From assembly GCA_045106855.1 (NCBI GenBank), contig JBGCFI010000024.1:144742-208741 (forward strand): a stretch of 64,000 nucleotides of DNA, given 5' to 3'. This DNA comes from Granulosicoccus sp045106855. Lineage in GTDB: Bacteria; Pseudomonadota; Gammaproteobacteria; Granulosicoccales; Granulosicoccaceae. The notes below the pieces were generated by a model. The model worked only from the letters and a program-made list of their open reading frames with translations, did no database searches and was not told the origin of the DNA. Made by a program: the position numbers and the translations under genes. Shown piece by piece: positions 8,527 to 18,248 of the stretch (positions are counted from its first letter, which is position 1; every line of letters starts with the position of its first letter).

Positions 8527-10728
8527 ATGACGAAAACTGACACTTTTACCCAATTTTCCGAACTTGCCCTGCCAGAAGCGGTGCAACGTGCGGTACAGTC
8601 TGTGGGTTACGAAACCCCGACGCCTATCCAGCAACAGACGATCCCGCCGCTGATCAGTGGCCATGATGTGCTTGGACACGCACCGACAGGAACCGGAAAA
8701 ACCGCAGCTTTTGCGCTGCCTATTCTTGCCAGAATGGATCTGAACGCCAAAGGCGTTCAGGCGCTGGTGCTTGCCCCAACGCGTGAGCTGGCGATACAGG
8801 TCGCGGAGGCCTTCACGAAATATGCATCCCAGATGAAGAACCTTCGGGTGCTACCTATTTACGGTGGCCAGGATTACACCGGGCAAATTCGCCAGCTTAA
8901 TCGCGGCGTAAACATCGTTGTGGGTACCCCCGGACGCATCATGGATCACATGCGACGCGGGACTCTCAAACTCGACAAGCTGCAAACGCTGGTACTCGAT
9001 GAAGCTGACGAGATGCTGCGCATGGGCTTTATCGACGACGTTGAATGGATACTGGATCAGACACCGGCTACCCGACAGATGGCGCTTTTCTCGGCAACCA
9101 TGCCCAGCGTTATCAAGCGTATCGCCAACAAGCATCTTAAGTCGCCTGTCGAAATTACCATTGAAGGCCGACTCACCACCGCTGCCACGATTCGACAAAG
9201 GTTCTGGATGGTCAGCGGTCTGCACAAGCTCGATGCGCTGACGCGCATTCTAGAAGCGGAAGCCTTCGACGCCATGCTGGTTTTTGTGCGCACCCGAAAC
9301 GCCACTGTTGAGCTTGCCGAAAAACTCACAGCACGCGGCTTCGCAGCGTCTGCCATGAACGGCGACATGCCGCAGAAACAACGTGAGCAAATGGTCGACA
9401 AACTCAGGCGTGGCAAGCTGGACATTCTGGTCGCAACCGATGTCGTAGCACGCGGCCTGGATGTGGAACGTATTAGCCATGTTATCAATTACGACATTCC
9501 CTACGATACCGAAGCCTATGTACATCGTATCGGGCGAACCGGGCGCGCGGGCAGGAGCGGGGACGCCATATTATTTGTTACGCAGCGCGAACGTCATTTA
9601 CTGGGTTCGATAGAGAGGGCTACACGCCAGAAAATTGAAACTCTGCAGCTGCCCACCGTTGAAATGGTCAACAACAAGCGCATCGGTGATTTCAAGCAGC
9701 GCATAGCCGATACGCTGGCAGGCGGCGAACTTGCTTATCTGCAACGGCTCGTCGAAGAGTTCTCACGCGATCATGATGTGCCGCCAGAGAGAGTCGGGGC
9801 AGCGCTGGCCAAACTGTGTATGGGCGATCAGCCTCTATTGCTAAGCGCAAAACCGGAACGTCCTCGCAAAGATCGCAAAGAGCCGAAACCAGGTGCTCGC
9901 CAGAACGAGAATGCCTCTGGAAAAACCGAGCGACAGTTCAAACGAGAACGCAGCAATGCGGCACCAAGCCGCACACCGGGAGCGGATAAAAAACAACCGG
10001 AACTTGGCACCGACACAAACCCCAAAGCGCAACCACATACCGCTGACGACAAAGCCGGAAAATCAGATAAAAGGGTCAAGCCCGTCAATACCAGAGACGA
10101 TGCCAGCCTCAATGCCGCGAGCAAGCCCTCCGGTGCAGCGAAAGCATCCAAACCCGCCGGTGACGAAAAGAAGTCGCCCGTCATCGATACAACTGTTACT
10201 CCGGGCTCTCGAGCTGAGCGCCGTCGGGCCGCAGAAATCGCTGACATAGAGCTGGAGCGCTTTCGTGTGGAAGTTGGCAGCTCCCATGGTGTTCAACCGG
10301 AGAACCTGGTTGGCGCTATCGCTAATGAAGCTGGTCTTGACAGCGAATTTATCGGTCGCATCAAAATCGAAGAAAAACATTCTTTCGTCGAACTGCCAGC
10401 GGGCATGCCCAAGTTCCTGTTAAAAGACCTTAAGCGGGTATGGGTTTGCAATCACCAGCTCAATATAACGCGCATCGGTACAGCCAGTAACGATAAACCA
10501 TCTGATGGCGCAAGAGCATCCGCTGATGGAAACGCAGCGCCCAAGAAACGCAAGCCGCGAACTTCTGGCAAAAACAAATCGGCAAAGGACAAGAAAACTC
10601 GCACCGTTTCAAATGATCTTGCCAGCGGCGACACAGCAGCCGCCAACGAGAAACGCGAAAAGAAAAAAAAGGAACGGCACAGAACCAAGAAGAACAAGGG
10701 TAAGCGCACGCCACAGGGTCTGTCTTAG
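8527..10728 (+). CDS. deaD: DEAD-box ATP-dependent RNA helicase (DeaD/CsdA type)
   Basis: This RNA helicase of 733 residues has a complete core: Q motif TPTPIQQQTIPPL, motif I APTGTGKTAAF, Ia PTRELA, II DEAD, III SAT and VI HRIGRTGRAGR. A Lys/Pro-rich low-complexity linker (about 440-560) leads to a DbpA-type RNA-binding domain (about 573-655, with GVQPENLVGAIANEAGLDS). A second highly basic tail reaches the C-terminus. The family unwinds short RNA duplexes in ribosome assembly, mRNA decay and cold adaptation. It is longer than typical CsdA (about 630 residues) because of the linker and tail. It is transcribed alone or with the small VOC gene 31 bases downstream. Confidence 0.95.
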   Translation: MTKTDTFTQFSELALPEAVQRAVQSVGYETPTPIQQQTIPPLISGHDVLGHAPTGTGKTAAFALPILARMDLNAKGVQALVLAPTRELAIQVAEAFTKYASQMKNLRVLPIYGGQDYTGQIRQLNRGVNIVVGTPGRIMDHMRRGTLKLDKLQTLVLDEADEMLRMGFIDDVEWILDQTPATRQMALFSATMPSVIKRIANKHLKSPVEITIEGRLTTAATIRQRFWMVSGLHKLDALTRILEAEAFDAMLVFVRTRNATVELAEKLTARGFAASAMNGDMPQKQREQMVDKLRRGKLDILVATDVVARGLDVERISHVINYDIPYDTEAYVHRIGRTGRAGRSGDAILFVTQRERHLLGSIERATRQKIETLQLPTVEMVNNKRIGDFKQRIADTLAGGELAYLQRLVEEFSRDHDVPPERVGAALAKLCMGDQPLLLSAKPERPRKDRKEPKPGARQNENASGKTERQFKRERSNAAPSRTPGADKKQPELGTDTNPKAQPHTADDKAGKSDKRVKPVNTRDDASLNAASKPSGAAKASKPAGDEKKSPVIDTTVTPGSRAERRRAAEIADIELERFRVEVGSSHGVQPENLVGAIANEAGLDSEFIGRIKIEEKHSFVELPAGMPKFLLKDLKRVWVCNHQLNITRIGTASNDKPSDGARASADGNAAPKKRKPRTSGKNKSAKDKKTRTVSNDLASGDTAAANEKREKKKKERHRTKKNKGKRTPQGLS

Positions 10729-10759
10729 TTCGTAGTATCTATAGACTGAAGGGAATCCA

Positions 10760-11152
10760 ATGAAACAGCAACTCGCCCTGGCTACCCTTGTTGTCAATCG
10801 TTACGATGAGGCTATTGATTTCTTTGTCAGCAAACTGGGTTTCAAACTGATAGAAGATACGCCGCTCTCTCCCGGCAATAAACGCTGGGTGATTGTCGCA
10901 CCCACCGGGCCTGCGGCCTCTGCGTTGCTTCTAGCGGAAGCCGGTGATGAAAATCAACGCGCTGCAGTTGGCTGTCAAACAGGTGGGCGAGTCGCGTTTT
11001 TCTTGCACACCGATGACTTCTGGCGTGATTACAGCAACTACAAAGACAAGGGTGTTAACTTTCTGGAAGAACCACGCAAAGAACCCTATGGCACGGTAGC
11101 CGTTTTCGAAGATATCTGCGGCAATAAATGGGATTTGCTCCAGCGAAAATGA
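10760..11152 (+). CDS. VOC (glyoxalase/bleomycin-resistance superfamily) protein
   Basis: This single-domain protein of 130 residues has the paired beta-alpha-beta-beta-beta modules of the vicinal-oxygen-chelate fold. Landmarks are RYDEAIDFFVSKLGFKL at the N-terminus, RVAFFLHTDDF in the middle, and YGTVAVFEDICGNKWDLLQ at the C-terminus, where the final Glu/Asp positions normally bind metal. The start at 10760 has AAGGGA seven bases upstream. The substrate cannot be read from the sequence, because VOC proteins include lyases, dioxygenases and binding proteins. It follows deaD closely and may be cotranscribed. Confidence 0.85.
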   Translation: MKQQLALATLVVNRYDEAIDFFVSKLGFKLIEDTPLSPGNKRWVIVAPTGPAASALLLAEAGDENQRAAVGCQTGGRVAFFLHTDDFWRDYSNYKDKGVNFLEEPRKEPYGTVAVFEDICGNKWDLLQRK

Positions 11153-11237
11153 ACGGAACACATGCTTGCTTCCAGGGGTAGTGAATATATTCGTTACCGC
11201 CTAAGCATCAAAAATATCCGGAGGCATTAGCAATACC

Positions 11238-12317
11238 TTAAGCGATTGCCTGCTCACTCATTATTATCAATGGCCGCTGCCCCGCTGAACGATCGAGCGC
11301 TCTATCACGTTGCCACGCCGCAAAACCTGCAGCGCCGGAGGGCGAGGTTGCCAAGCCCAGGTAATTCAGCGACCTGACTGCCACATCAGCTTCATCGTCA
11401 CTGACCGTAAGGTAGTGGACATCACAAACAGACAAGGCATCGAAGGCGAGCAATGAAGCGGCCTTGCAATCCAGACGTCCCATATTGGACACAGGCCCAA
11501 GAGCGTCAATCAGTTTACCCGCCTCAGCACTGATAGCCAGACAATCAGCCGCTGCAGGTTCGACAATGACAATGCGTGGCTGTGTCGGCCAGTACTTGCG
11601 TATCATGAGAGTTACAGCCGCCGCCATTCCGCCCACCCCGGCCTGCAGATACACATCGCTGGGCCAGCAGTTTTTCGCGTCGAACTGATCATGCAGTTCC
11701 CTGGCAATTGCCGTATAGCCCTCCATAACCAGGGATGGAGGATAGGTATAACCCTGCCAGGAGCCATCCGCCAGCAGCGCACCACCAACAGTGATAGCAT
11801 CCTGCTCCGCAAGCTCCAGACTTTGTTCGTAAGTTTCACCCGAACGGCAGACAACTGCACCAACACTTTCCAGTCGTTTGGCAAAATCCTCAGGAACGGT
11901 TGCTGAAATATGAATGCGGGCCCTGGCGCCAAAAATACGTGCACCGGTTGCTACGGCAAGTCCATGATTACCCGCACTGGCACACACAAAGATAAGCTTT
12001 GCCGCAATCGATTTGACACTGTCGTCCAGTAGTTCATGTGCCAGCGGACGCACGCCAGTGACTTTCTCAACCTCATCCGCAATGAGTTGAGCCACCGCAT
12101 AAATACCTCCCAGTGCCTTGAACGATCCAAGCCCCAGCCTGCGTGATTCATCTTTCACCCAGACGCCAATGCCATCATCACTCATGCATAACAAGGGTGT
12201 GGGTAAATAGCGGGGACACACCTGCAACAGCTGCCATGCTCGCTCATCGTCCGGGTTAAAAGCGATGGTTCGCGTTTTTGCGGCAAAAGCTGCGTTGAGC
12301 GGATTTCTAGTATTCAT
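11238..12317 (-). CDS. Diaminopropionate ammonia-lyase-like PLP enzyme
   Basis: This fold-type II PLP enzyme of about 359 residues has WVKDESRRLGLGSFKALGG, whose Lys at about residue 67 should bind PLP. VCASAGNHGLAVA (substrate loop), YLQAGVGGMAAAV (PLP phosphate loop) and a C-terminal NYLGLATSPSGAAGFAAW follow. These are the landmarks of 2,3-diaminopropionate ammonia-lyase, which makes pyruvate and ammonia. A related threonine or serine dehydratase activity is possible. I chose the ATG at 12315-12317 (MNTRNPLNAAF) as the likely start. Earlier in-frame ATGs at 12332 and 12398 add unconserved leader. It lies 120 bases downstream of an EamA exporter on the same strand, which could handle an amino acid. 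Confidence 0.8.
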   Translation of the reverse strand: MNTRNPLNAAFAAKTRTIAFNPDDERAWQLLQVCPRYLPTPLLCMSDDGIGVWVKDESRRLGLGSFKALGGIYAVAQLIADEVEKVTGVRPLAHELLDDSVKSIAAKLIFVCASAGNHGLAVATGARIFGARARIHISATVPEDFAKRLESVGAVVCRSGETYEQSLELAEQDAITVGGALLADGSWQGYTYPPSLVMEGYTAIARELHDQFDAKNCWPSDVYLQAGVGGMAAAVTLMIRKYWPTQPRIVIVEPAAADCLAISAEAGKLIDALGPVSNMGRLDCKAASLLAFDALSVCDVHYLTVSDDEADVAVRSLNYLGLATSPSGAAGFAAWQRDRALDRSAGQRPLIIMSEQAIA

Positions 12318-12437
12318 GCCGATGAGGACCATTGTGATGGCGGAGAGCGGAATATCCGTAGCCACCAGTTTACTGCAACAATGAATGGGCAGCGGCATGC
12401 GCTCAGCCTGCTTACATCAGATTAAACCCGTCGGACA

Positions 12438-13322
12438 TCATCCGGGGGCCTGCGCTTTTACAGGTTTAACCAATGTCACTGCAATTAACATCAATACTAC
12501 CGCAATCCATAACAGGACACCGTATCGCTCACCCAGAAAAACCACGGACAACACGACACCAGTCAAGGTAACGATATACGCAACCTGACTGGTAAAAACG
12601 GCACCTGCCCTGCCCAGCAACCACAGGTACCCGGTATAGGCCACCATGTGTCCCAAGGCTGCGCACACTATCGCCCAGCGAGTTGCATCCCAGGCCACAA
12701 AAACTGGAACCTCCCAACCATTTGCGTACACAAAAGGTACAAGCATGACAAGACCACAGACGGATGCACCAAATAAAGTGACGACGGCTGAGAGTTCAGC
12801 GGGGGCTTTAACAGCTACAAAATTACCCTCTATTGCATAACAAACGGGTGCAATCAATGCCACCAGAATCCAGGGGGCCTTACTTGGGTCCGGTAAGCTG
12901 GTATCCGGTACGGCAATCAATACCAGCGATACAACCCCAAGCACTATTCCTGAAAACCGCAACCATGAAAACGACTCTATGCGCACTGCAAGCGCAATGA
13001 GCAGTGACATGAGCGGAACAGTGGCAATAATGATAGCCAATATGCCGCCGGGCAAGTGTCTGGTCGCCAGCAGACTAAAAGAGTTTGGAATGAGAGTACC
13101 GATCATGGCAATAATCAGCAGGTACTTAAGGTTGCACAAGGCCAGCACGACCGGCGTTGCCCGCCAAATCAAATAACCGCCGATGATGAGTACACTGACT
13201 GCCAACTGCCAGATCATCATGCCAAGGGGATGATAGCCCGCGCCGACCGCAAATTTTAACAAGGGAATGGAAGCTCCCCAGCAGATTCCAAAAAACATCA
13301 GCGCCGCAAGATTCAGTGGCAT
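12438..13322 (-). CDS. EamA/DMT-family transporter
   Basis: This inner-membrane protein of 294 residues has about ten transmembrane helices in two five-helix EamA repeats. The first repeat starts ALMFFGICWGASIPLLKFAV and the second lies around WILVALIAPVCYAIEGNFVA. Family members export amino acids, nucleobase analogues or other metabolites. No residue identifies the substrate. The ammonia-lyase-like gene follows on the same strand, so the two may share a transcript and an amino-acid-like compound. The promoter should lie in the 98-base divergent gap before the NlpC gene. Confidence 0.85.
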   Translation of the reverse strand: MPLNLAALMFFGICWGASIPLLKFAVGAGYHPLGMMIWQLAVSVLIIGGYLIWRATPVVLALCNLKYLLIIAMIGTLIPNSFSLLATRHLPGGILAIIIATVPLMSLLIALAVRIESFSWLRFSGIVLGVVSLVLIAVPDTSLPDPSKAPWILVALIAPVCYAIEGNFVAVKAPAELSAVVTLFGASVCGLVMLVPFVYANGWEVPVFVAWDATRWAIVCAALGHMVAYTGYLWLLGRAGAVFTSQVAYIVTLTGVVLSVVFLGERYGVLLWIAVVLMLIAVTLVKPVKAQAPG

Positions 13323-13420
13323 GATATATCCGAGTGTTTCTTCGTGCGCATTGTATTCATCTCGGCTATCCGTAAACGGCTGGGGTGTACACTACTCAAA
13401 AACATATCTACTCTCGCATC

Positions 13421-14254
13421 ATGACGGATGAAACTGCCAAACAGTTACAATTGCTGGTGCCAACCTCGCCAATGCGTGTGGCGCCCGATCACAATGCAGA
13501 GTGCAGTAATGAATGCCTTTACGGCGAAAGGTTTGTTGTCGCCCCCCTCTCTGTCCAGACTACACCGAACACCACTGAATCTGCACACGAATCTTACGCC
13601 AATGAACAGCTATCTCAATGGGTCCGGGTAATTGCTCAACGTGACAGTTATACCGGGTATGTAGAGAAAAGCCACCTTCAGGCTATGGATAAGGACAGCA
13701 TTTTACCCACACACTGGGTGTGTGCAAGAAGCACACTGGTATTCAGCGAACCCTCAATCAAAAGCCGGGTTCTGAACCGACTGCCATTCCTTTCCAACAT
13801 TACCTCGCACGATCTGGTAAAGAGCCCATTTCGGGCATTAAGCACTGGTGGTTTTGTCTGGCATGATCACCTGATAGCGACAAATCACACGCTAAACGTC
13901 TCAGCACTACATCTTGCACGGACTCATTTTCTTGGCGCCCCTTACCTGTGGGGAGGCTGCACCCCGGCTGGTGTAGATTGTTCTGGCCTTATCCAGGCAC
14001 TTGCCCGAGCCCAGGGGATAGATATTCCCAGAGACAGCTGTGATCAGGAGAAGGCACTGAATAACAACGTGGCTGTTGGTAAACTACTGGCTGAGGATAT
14101 AGTGTACTGGCCGGGCCACACAGGTATTCTTGTGGATCCAGATACGCTCCTGCATGCTACAGCCCATTCTTTAGACTGTGTTATCGAACCACTGGACAAG
14201 GTAGTAAGCCGCGCTGGAAGTATTTCGTCCATCAAACGATTGTTTACCAGCTGA
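13421..14254 (+). CDS. NlpC/P60-family cell-wall hydrolase with SH3-like N-terminus
   Basis: This protein of about 277 residues has a C-terminal NlpC/P60 cysteine peptidase domain. The nucleophile Cys187 is in GVDCSGLIQALARAQG, His233 is in WPGHTGILVD, and a third polar residue is in LLHATAHSL. Such enzymes cut gamma-D-Glu-diaminopimelate bonds of peptidoglycan stem peptides. The first 150 residues look like two SH3-like segments (SPMRVAPDHNAECSNECLYG and WVRVIAQRDSYTGYVEKSHL). The ATG at 13421 begins a normal-looking protein without a signal peptide. A GTG at 13385 adds twelve residues. Lack of a leader suggests a cytoplasmic peptide-recycling role like that of YkfC-type dipeptidases, which is inference. 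Confidence 0.87.
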   Translation: MTDETAKQLQLLVPTSPMRVAPDHNAECSNECLYGERFVVAPLSVQTTPNTTESAHESYANEQLSQWVRVIAQRDSYTGYVEKSHLQAMDKDSILPTHWVCARSTLVFSEPSIKSRVLNRLPFLSNITSHDLVKSPFRALSTGGFVWHDHLIATNHTLNVSALHLARTHFLGAPYLWGGCTPAGVDCSGLIQALARAQGIDIPRDSCDQEKALNNNVAVGKLLAEDIVYWPGHTGILVDPDTLLHATAHSLDCVIEPLDKVVSRAGSISSIKRLFTS

Positions 14255-14255
14255 C

Positions 14256-14283
14256 CGCTTATGATACGCAGACCGCATAAGCG
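14256..14283 (+). terminator. Hairpin after the NlpC gene
   Basis: CGCTTATG (14256-14263) and CATAAGCG (14276-14283) form an eight-base-pair stem with a 12-base loop, directly after the NlpC stop. No T-run follows, so it is a weak or Rho-assisted terminator at best. Confidence 0.35.
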
Positions 14284-14306
14284 TTGGCATGACTGTCTAG
14301 TTTACG

Positions 14307-14372
14307 TTTCCCGATATACGTGAATCAACATCTGCACGTGTCAACGTAATTTTTAAACGTGCTATCGGGAAA
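14307..14372. repeat. 10-bp inverted repeat TTTCCCGATA / TATCGGGAAA
   Basis: Perfect 10-base arms lie at 14307-14316 and 14363-14372, 46 bases apart, in the gap between the NlpC and GH43 genes. Just inside the left arm is ACGTG, and ACGTG also precedes the right arm region, so the two sides look like inverted copies of one short element. It could be a regulator site pair or a long hairpin. Confidence 0.4.
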
Positions 14373-14490
14373 GGGTTATCACTGAGCCTGTTGACGATCA
14401 TCTACATGCTCATCACAACTGATAACCCTCACCGTATTCAACTGACTACCCTAGCCGACCAGGGCCGGTCCGGGCAGCCGTTTTTTCAAA

Positions 14491-17382
14491 TTAAAGACTA
14501 TTTGGCTGATAGCCAGGTTCCCATTTATTGGGATCGGACGGAATGGCTCCGTCATTGTCTTCAAGATAACGAGGGGTTATAACGATGCCCGAAATACTCG
14601 CATTGTCAATGCTTGCCTGTAAATCAATATTCAGCACTTGATTGTTTACATCCACATCATAGACGAGATCAATCGCCTTGTTTTTACCACCCGCTGCTCT
14701 GAAGATATCAAACTGGGTGCTTCCCGCCAAATCGACAATCTGCTTTTCACCATTAAGCAATATTTCGAATACCCGTTTTCCAGCAGCTGAGTGATAGTCC
14801 TCAGCAAACATCAGCCTAACGCTATAGCGGCCGTTTCTGACAGGAACTGTATATCCGAAACTATTACCCCAACGTCCTGTTTGGTAAATAACTTCATCAG
14901 TTGGCGTAACAACTCTCAAACCATTGTATCTTTCATCTTCACGTGTAACAGCTGCATCTGATGTGCCGACCATTGGTGAGCCGCCCTGACCAAGAAAAGG
15001 TTCGTCTGCCAGAAAATAGGCGCCACCCGTGTCGGAATTCTCCCAGAAGTTTCCAGCGTTTATTCGAATACTCGAATCTGGCCGAGCATCTGCGGTTCTG
15101 ACGACCTTGATAAAACTGATCCTGGAAGCATCGGTTACCGTAGTCAGGTCGATGTTCAATTTACCTTCTGTCACCGTTGTTGGAAACACTCTTTTAACGG
15201 CGATATTTTTTCCACCTGCTGCTTTAAAAATATCAAAATCATCCAGGACCAGTTCCCCTTGAATCTCGACATCAAATAGTCGGCTGCCTTCCTCCACATG
15301 ATGAGTTTCGACAAAACCAAGCGTGACGTCATAGTTTCCATTGGCAAGTGTCGTGTTGCTGTAATTCAATCCAGCCCAGCCAATTCGAGAGCTTGCGAAC
15401 AGATCTTGTTCGTCGGCATTAGCGCCGATGACCTTGGCCGGATCTAACGTAATTACCTCACTGGTATTATCATTAAAATTTCCGACACCGGGATCTACAT
15501 CGAAAGTGACACCATTAACGCTCGTACCGACACCACCTAAATTCAAAGCCCAACCTGGTTTAGGCGCTGCTGTTATCTCAACGGCACTTAGCATGGGTTC
15601 GCCTTTGGTCGCTGTTATAGCAATCCTTAGCGTTGTATCCGTAACCTTCACTGCTGATAGTCTCTGATCATAAGCACGATAGGCACCCCCGGCCTTGCGC
15701 ATCACATCCAGACCAGTAACAAGCTGCTGCCCCTGGGCAGAAATGTTCATGATGCGGCTAAACCAACCCGCGTCTGTTCCGACTTGCGCATCGGGAAATA
15801 TTTCAGCAAATTTTAACGTCACATCGTATTCACCATTCTCCAAACCCGGTACATTAACATCCAGCGTGCCCAAGGCTTGTCCGACTCTATTTCCTTCATA
15901 TGCCTTGAGGTTGCTGGTATCCGGGTTTGCCGCTTGCAATTTCTCCAGACCGCCAACCTCATTGTTAACGCTAGCGTAACCACCATCGGATACATACTGG
16001 GTGGAATCAACGTAGCTTAGGCCGTTGCCATCGGTAAATGCTCCACCAACGTTGATATTGGGAATGGGTGATGCTTCTGGATACATGACACGGATACTTT
16101 TGTCAGCGTTATAAGTGACTGGATTAATAGTCCATGTTCTTCGGTATGACTGCCAGCCGTCCCACTGGCTAACAACATCAGCGTGATGATTCAAGTGTGA
16201 GAGGTAATACTCTTGTCCCTTGAACTCTGCGAATGATCCATGTTGATTACCCTGATAAGTGCCTTTGATCGTGGGGCCTATCCATTCGCAGGGTCCCACA
16301 GGACTATTACACATGGAGTACCAGCCTTTGTAATGCTTGTGTTCATGTTCTGCCCATGAGAAATAGTATTTTCCATTGGACTTGTGCATCGAACCACCTT
16401 CGTGAAAATCCTTACTCAACGGTTTGTTTCCTGCCACATGGCCGTACATCGTGTTATTCATATCGTACTCAAGACGCTGTGGCTTCGTGATTATTGTCTG
16501 CTTCTTGTTTATATGATCAAACTCTGACAATTCAGCGACCACCACCTGACCCGTGTTATCAAGCTCATCACGACCAGCATCCCCATTACCATAGATATAT
16601 ATTTTATCCCCATCTATAAAGACATTAGGGTCCATTCCAATGACGACACGCTCAACACGATTTGGATCGTTTTCATCAACGATATCACCATACAGCGGAC
16701 CTTGATCGGTAAAGGGACCATACGGGTTGGGGGCTGTTGCATAGCCGGTCGTAAATTTTCCAACTCCGTCAATACCTTTCGGATAGTACAAAACGTAAGT
16801 ACTATCACCGTTTTCATCCGTGTATTTAGCCGCTGTGGGTGCCCACATGGCGTGCGGCGATACATCCTGCTCCAGGAAAGATTCCTTTAAATCAGGTATT
16901 GCAATACTATTGCGATAAGCTTCACGCCATTTGGCGGCATCAAGATTCATCGCCGCAAACTGAACCCCATGATTTCTCCAGTGAATCATGTCTTCTGAAG
17001 ACCAAACGGTATACCCATCCATATCAAGATAAGTTTGATTGAAGAGGGTCCCATTGTTCGAATCAGGGTACCGTTTGTAATAAGCCTGGTTAGCATCGGT
17101 GGAGGTATAAACATATATTCTATCCCCGTCGACCAGATAATCAGGGTCGCCGCCGGGATGTTCCATGGAAACCGGGTTTGCCCTCGACACAAAATCTTTG
17201 GGCGCGCCTGTGTGCCAATCATGAGCCGCTATATCACCGGGATTCAGCACCTGTTGATTGCTATTATCCTGCTCGCTTGCGTTAGCAACAACGCCCAACC
17301 CCAGGATCGTTGCCGAGAAAACAGCCAATGCGACTTGTGAACGCTGACTTTTACCTTTCCTTGCCTTGTTTCTATTTTCCAT
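14491..17382 (-). CDS. Secreted GH43-family glycoside hydrolase with three malectin-like modules
   Basis: This exported protein of 963 residues has a signal peptide ending near VVANASEQ. Residues 70-440 form a five-bladed GH43-type domain. The likely catalytic base is Asp79 (HPGGDPDYLV), the pKa modulator Asp251 (GMDPNVFIDG) and the general acid Glu328 (FHEGGSMHKSNGKYY). Three beta-sandwich modules of the malectin/CBM57-like type follow at about 444-605, 612-762 and 771-938. Each contains the AAGG or KAGG turn and paired YDVTL/RLFDV strands. The ATG at 17380-17382 has AGGAGA six to seven bases upstream. The target is probably an arabinose-, xylose- or galactose-containing polysaccharide. The exact specificity is unknown, and no transporter or other GH43 gene is adjacent. 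Confidence 0.9.
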   Translation of the reverse strand: MENRNKARKGKSQRSQVALAVFSATILGLGVVANASEQDNSNQQVLNPGDIAAHDWHTGAPKDFVSRANPVSMEHPGGDPDYLVDGDRIYVYTSTDANQAYYKRYPDSNNGTLFNQTYLDMDGYTVWSSEDMIHWRNHGVQFAAMNLDAAKWREAYRNSIAIPDLKESFLEQDVSPHAMWAPTAAKYTDENGDSTYVLYYPKGIDGVGKFTTGYATAPNPYGPFTDQGPLYGDIVDENDPNRVERVVIGMDPNVFIDGDKIYIYGNGDAGRDELDNTGQVVVAELSEFDHINKKQTIITKPQRLEYDMNNTMYGHVAGNKPLSKDFHEGGSMHKSNGKYYFSWAEHEHKHYKGWYSMCNSPVGPCEWIGPTIKGTYQGNQHGSFAEFKGQEYYLSHLNHHADVVSQWDGWQSYRRTWTINPVTYNADKSIRVMYPEASPIPNINVGGAFTDGNGLSYVDSTQYVSDGGYASVNNEVGGLEKLQAANPDTSNLKAYEGNRVGQALGTLDVNVPGLENGEYDVTLKFAEIFPDAQVGTDAGWFSRIMNISAQGQQLVTGLDVMRKAGGAYRAYDQRLSAVKVTDTTLRIAITATKGEPMLSAVEITAAPKPGWALNLGGVGTSVNGVTFDVDPGVGNFNDNTSEVITLDPAKVIGANADEQDLFASSRIGWAGLNYSNTTLANGNYDVTLGFVETHHVEEGSRLFDVEIQGELVLDDFDIFKAAGGKNIAVKRVFPTTVTEGKLNIDLTTVTDASRISFIKVVRTADARPDSSIRINAGNFWENSDTGGAYFLADEPFLGQGGSPMVGTSDAAVTREDERYNGLRVVTPTDEVIYQTGRWGNSFGYTVPVRNGRYSVRLMFAEDYHSAAGKRVFEILLNGEKQIVDLAGSTQFDIFRAAGGKNKAIDLVYDVDVNNQVLNIDLQASIDNASISGIVITPRYLEDNDGAIPSDPNKWEPGYQPNSL

Positions 17383-17406
17383 TGTCGTTCTCCTGAAAGT
17401 GGACCA

Positions 17407-17421
17407 GTCGTTAAAAACGAC
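17407..17421. promoter_or_regulatory. Small palindrome near GH43 start, possible operator
   Basis: GTCGTT and AACGAC are perfect six-base arms around AAA, 25 bases before the GH43 ATG and just upstream of its AGGAGA ribosome site. This position suits a repressor site or a 5'-UTR hairpin. No regulator gene is adjacent. Confidence 0.3.
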
Positions 17422-18228
17422 CGGACTCGTTATTAAAATTTATTGACTGTTTGATCTTCATGGCAACGCCGCTATGAATTGATTTTTGATAAAGCGCTGG
17501 CGCAATCCGAATTTGTTACCTAAATCATGAACGCTGTCCCCAGAAGCTAAGGGGAGGTAAGTTGATTACTGCTTTGCAAAGTGATCGTTAGTGCGGTGTA
17601 CAAACAGTTAGTTCAGTCGATTTATATTTTTATTTACGTCTTGAATTAATTTACAAACCAACCATAACCCCATTTATCTTGCAAAACAAGCGAGGGTATT
17701 TCGATGCAAAGCAATTAGTTAACGTTAAACAATAAGATTAACTTCATGTCATATATTATTTTTATTCTCCAGAGATTCAGTCAGGTAATTGCACTCAAAA
17801 AGCGGGGGCCGACGAAACGCGCATTACAAAAAAACAAACTCACGAGTGCTGTCGATGGGCTTGTGCAATGTTCACAGGTCAGGAAGAAAATCAAAAAATG
17901 CCTACAAATTATCCCGACAGTAGATCCCGCTTTTTACAGTTTTGTCGCCGCAGTGATATCGCATTTAGCGCTTAACGGATAGCGTTGAGTACTCGCTACC
18001 GATCATCAGCTCTTTGCTATGCTTTCCACGCCGTATTAAACGGCAATGGCAACTTGTCTCTATCAAGCGGCTGAAGGCTGTACGGAAATTACGGCGCTAC
18101 TTGCTAACGTCCAATCCGACACTGTTGATGTACAAGATATCCAGAGGGGCCACCCATAAAAGATGCCACTCAATACACACTTTAATGATTCGCATTAAAG
18201 CCGAATGCTTGCGTGGTGGCTTCTTATT

Positions 18229-18248
18229 TAAAACACCGTGGTGTTTTA
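18229..18248 (-). terminator. Terminator hairpin after the GH84 gene
   Basis: TAAAACACC and GGTGTTTTA are perfect nine-base arms separated by two bases. In practice this is a seven- to eight-pair stem with a small loop and a U-rich 3' side. It sits 15 bases beyond the GH84 stop on the minus strand and fits an intrinsic terminator. Confidence 0.6.
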
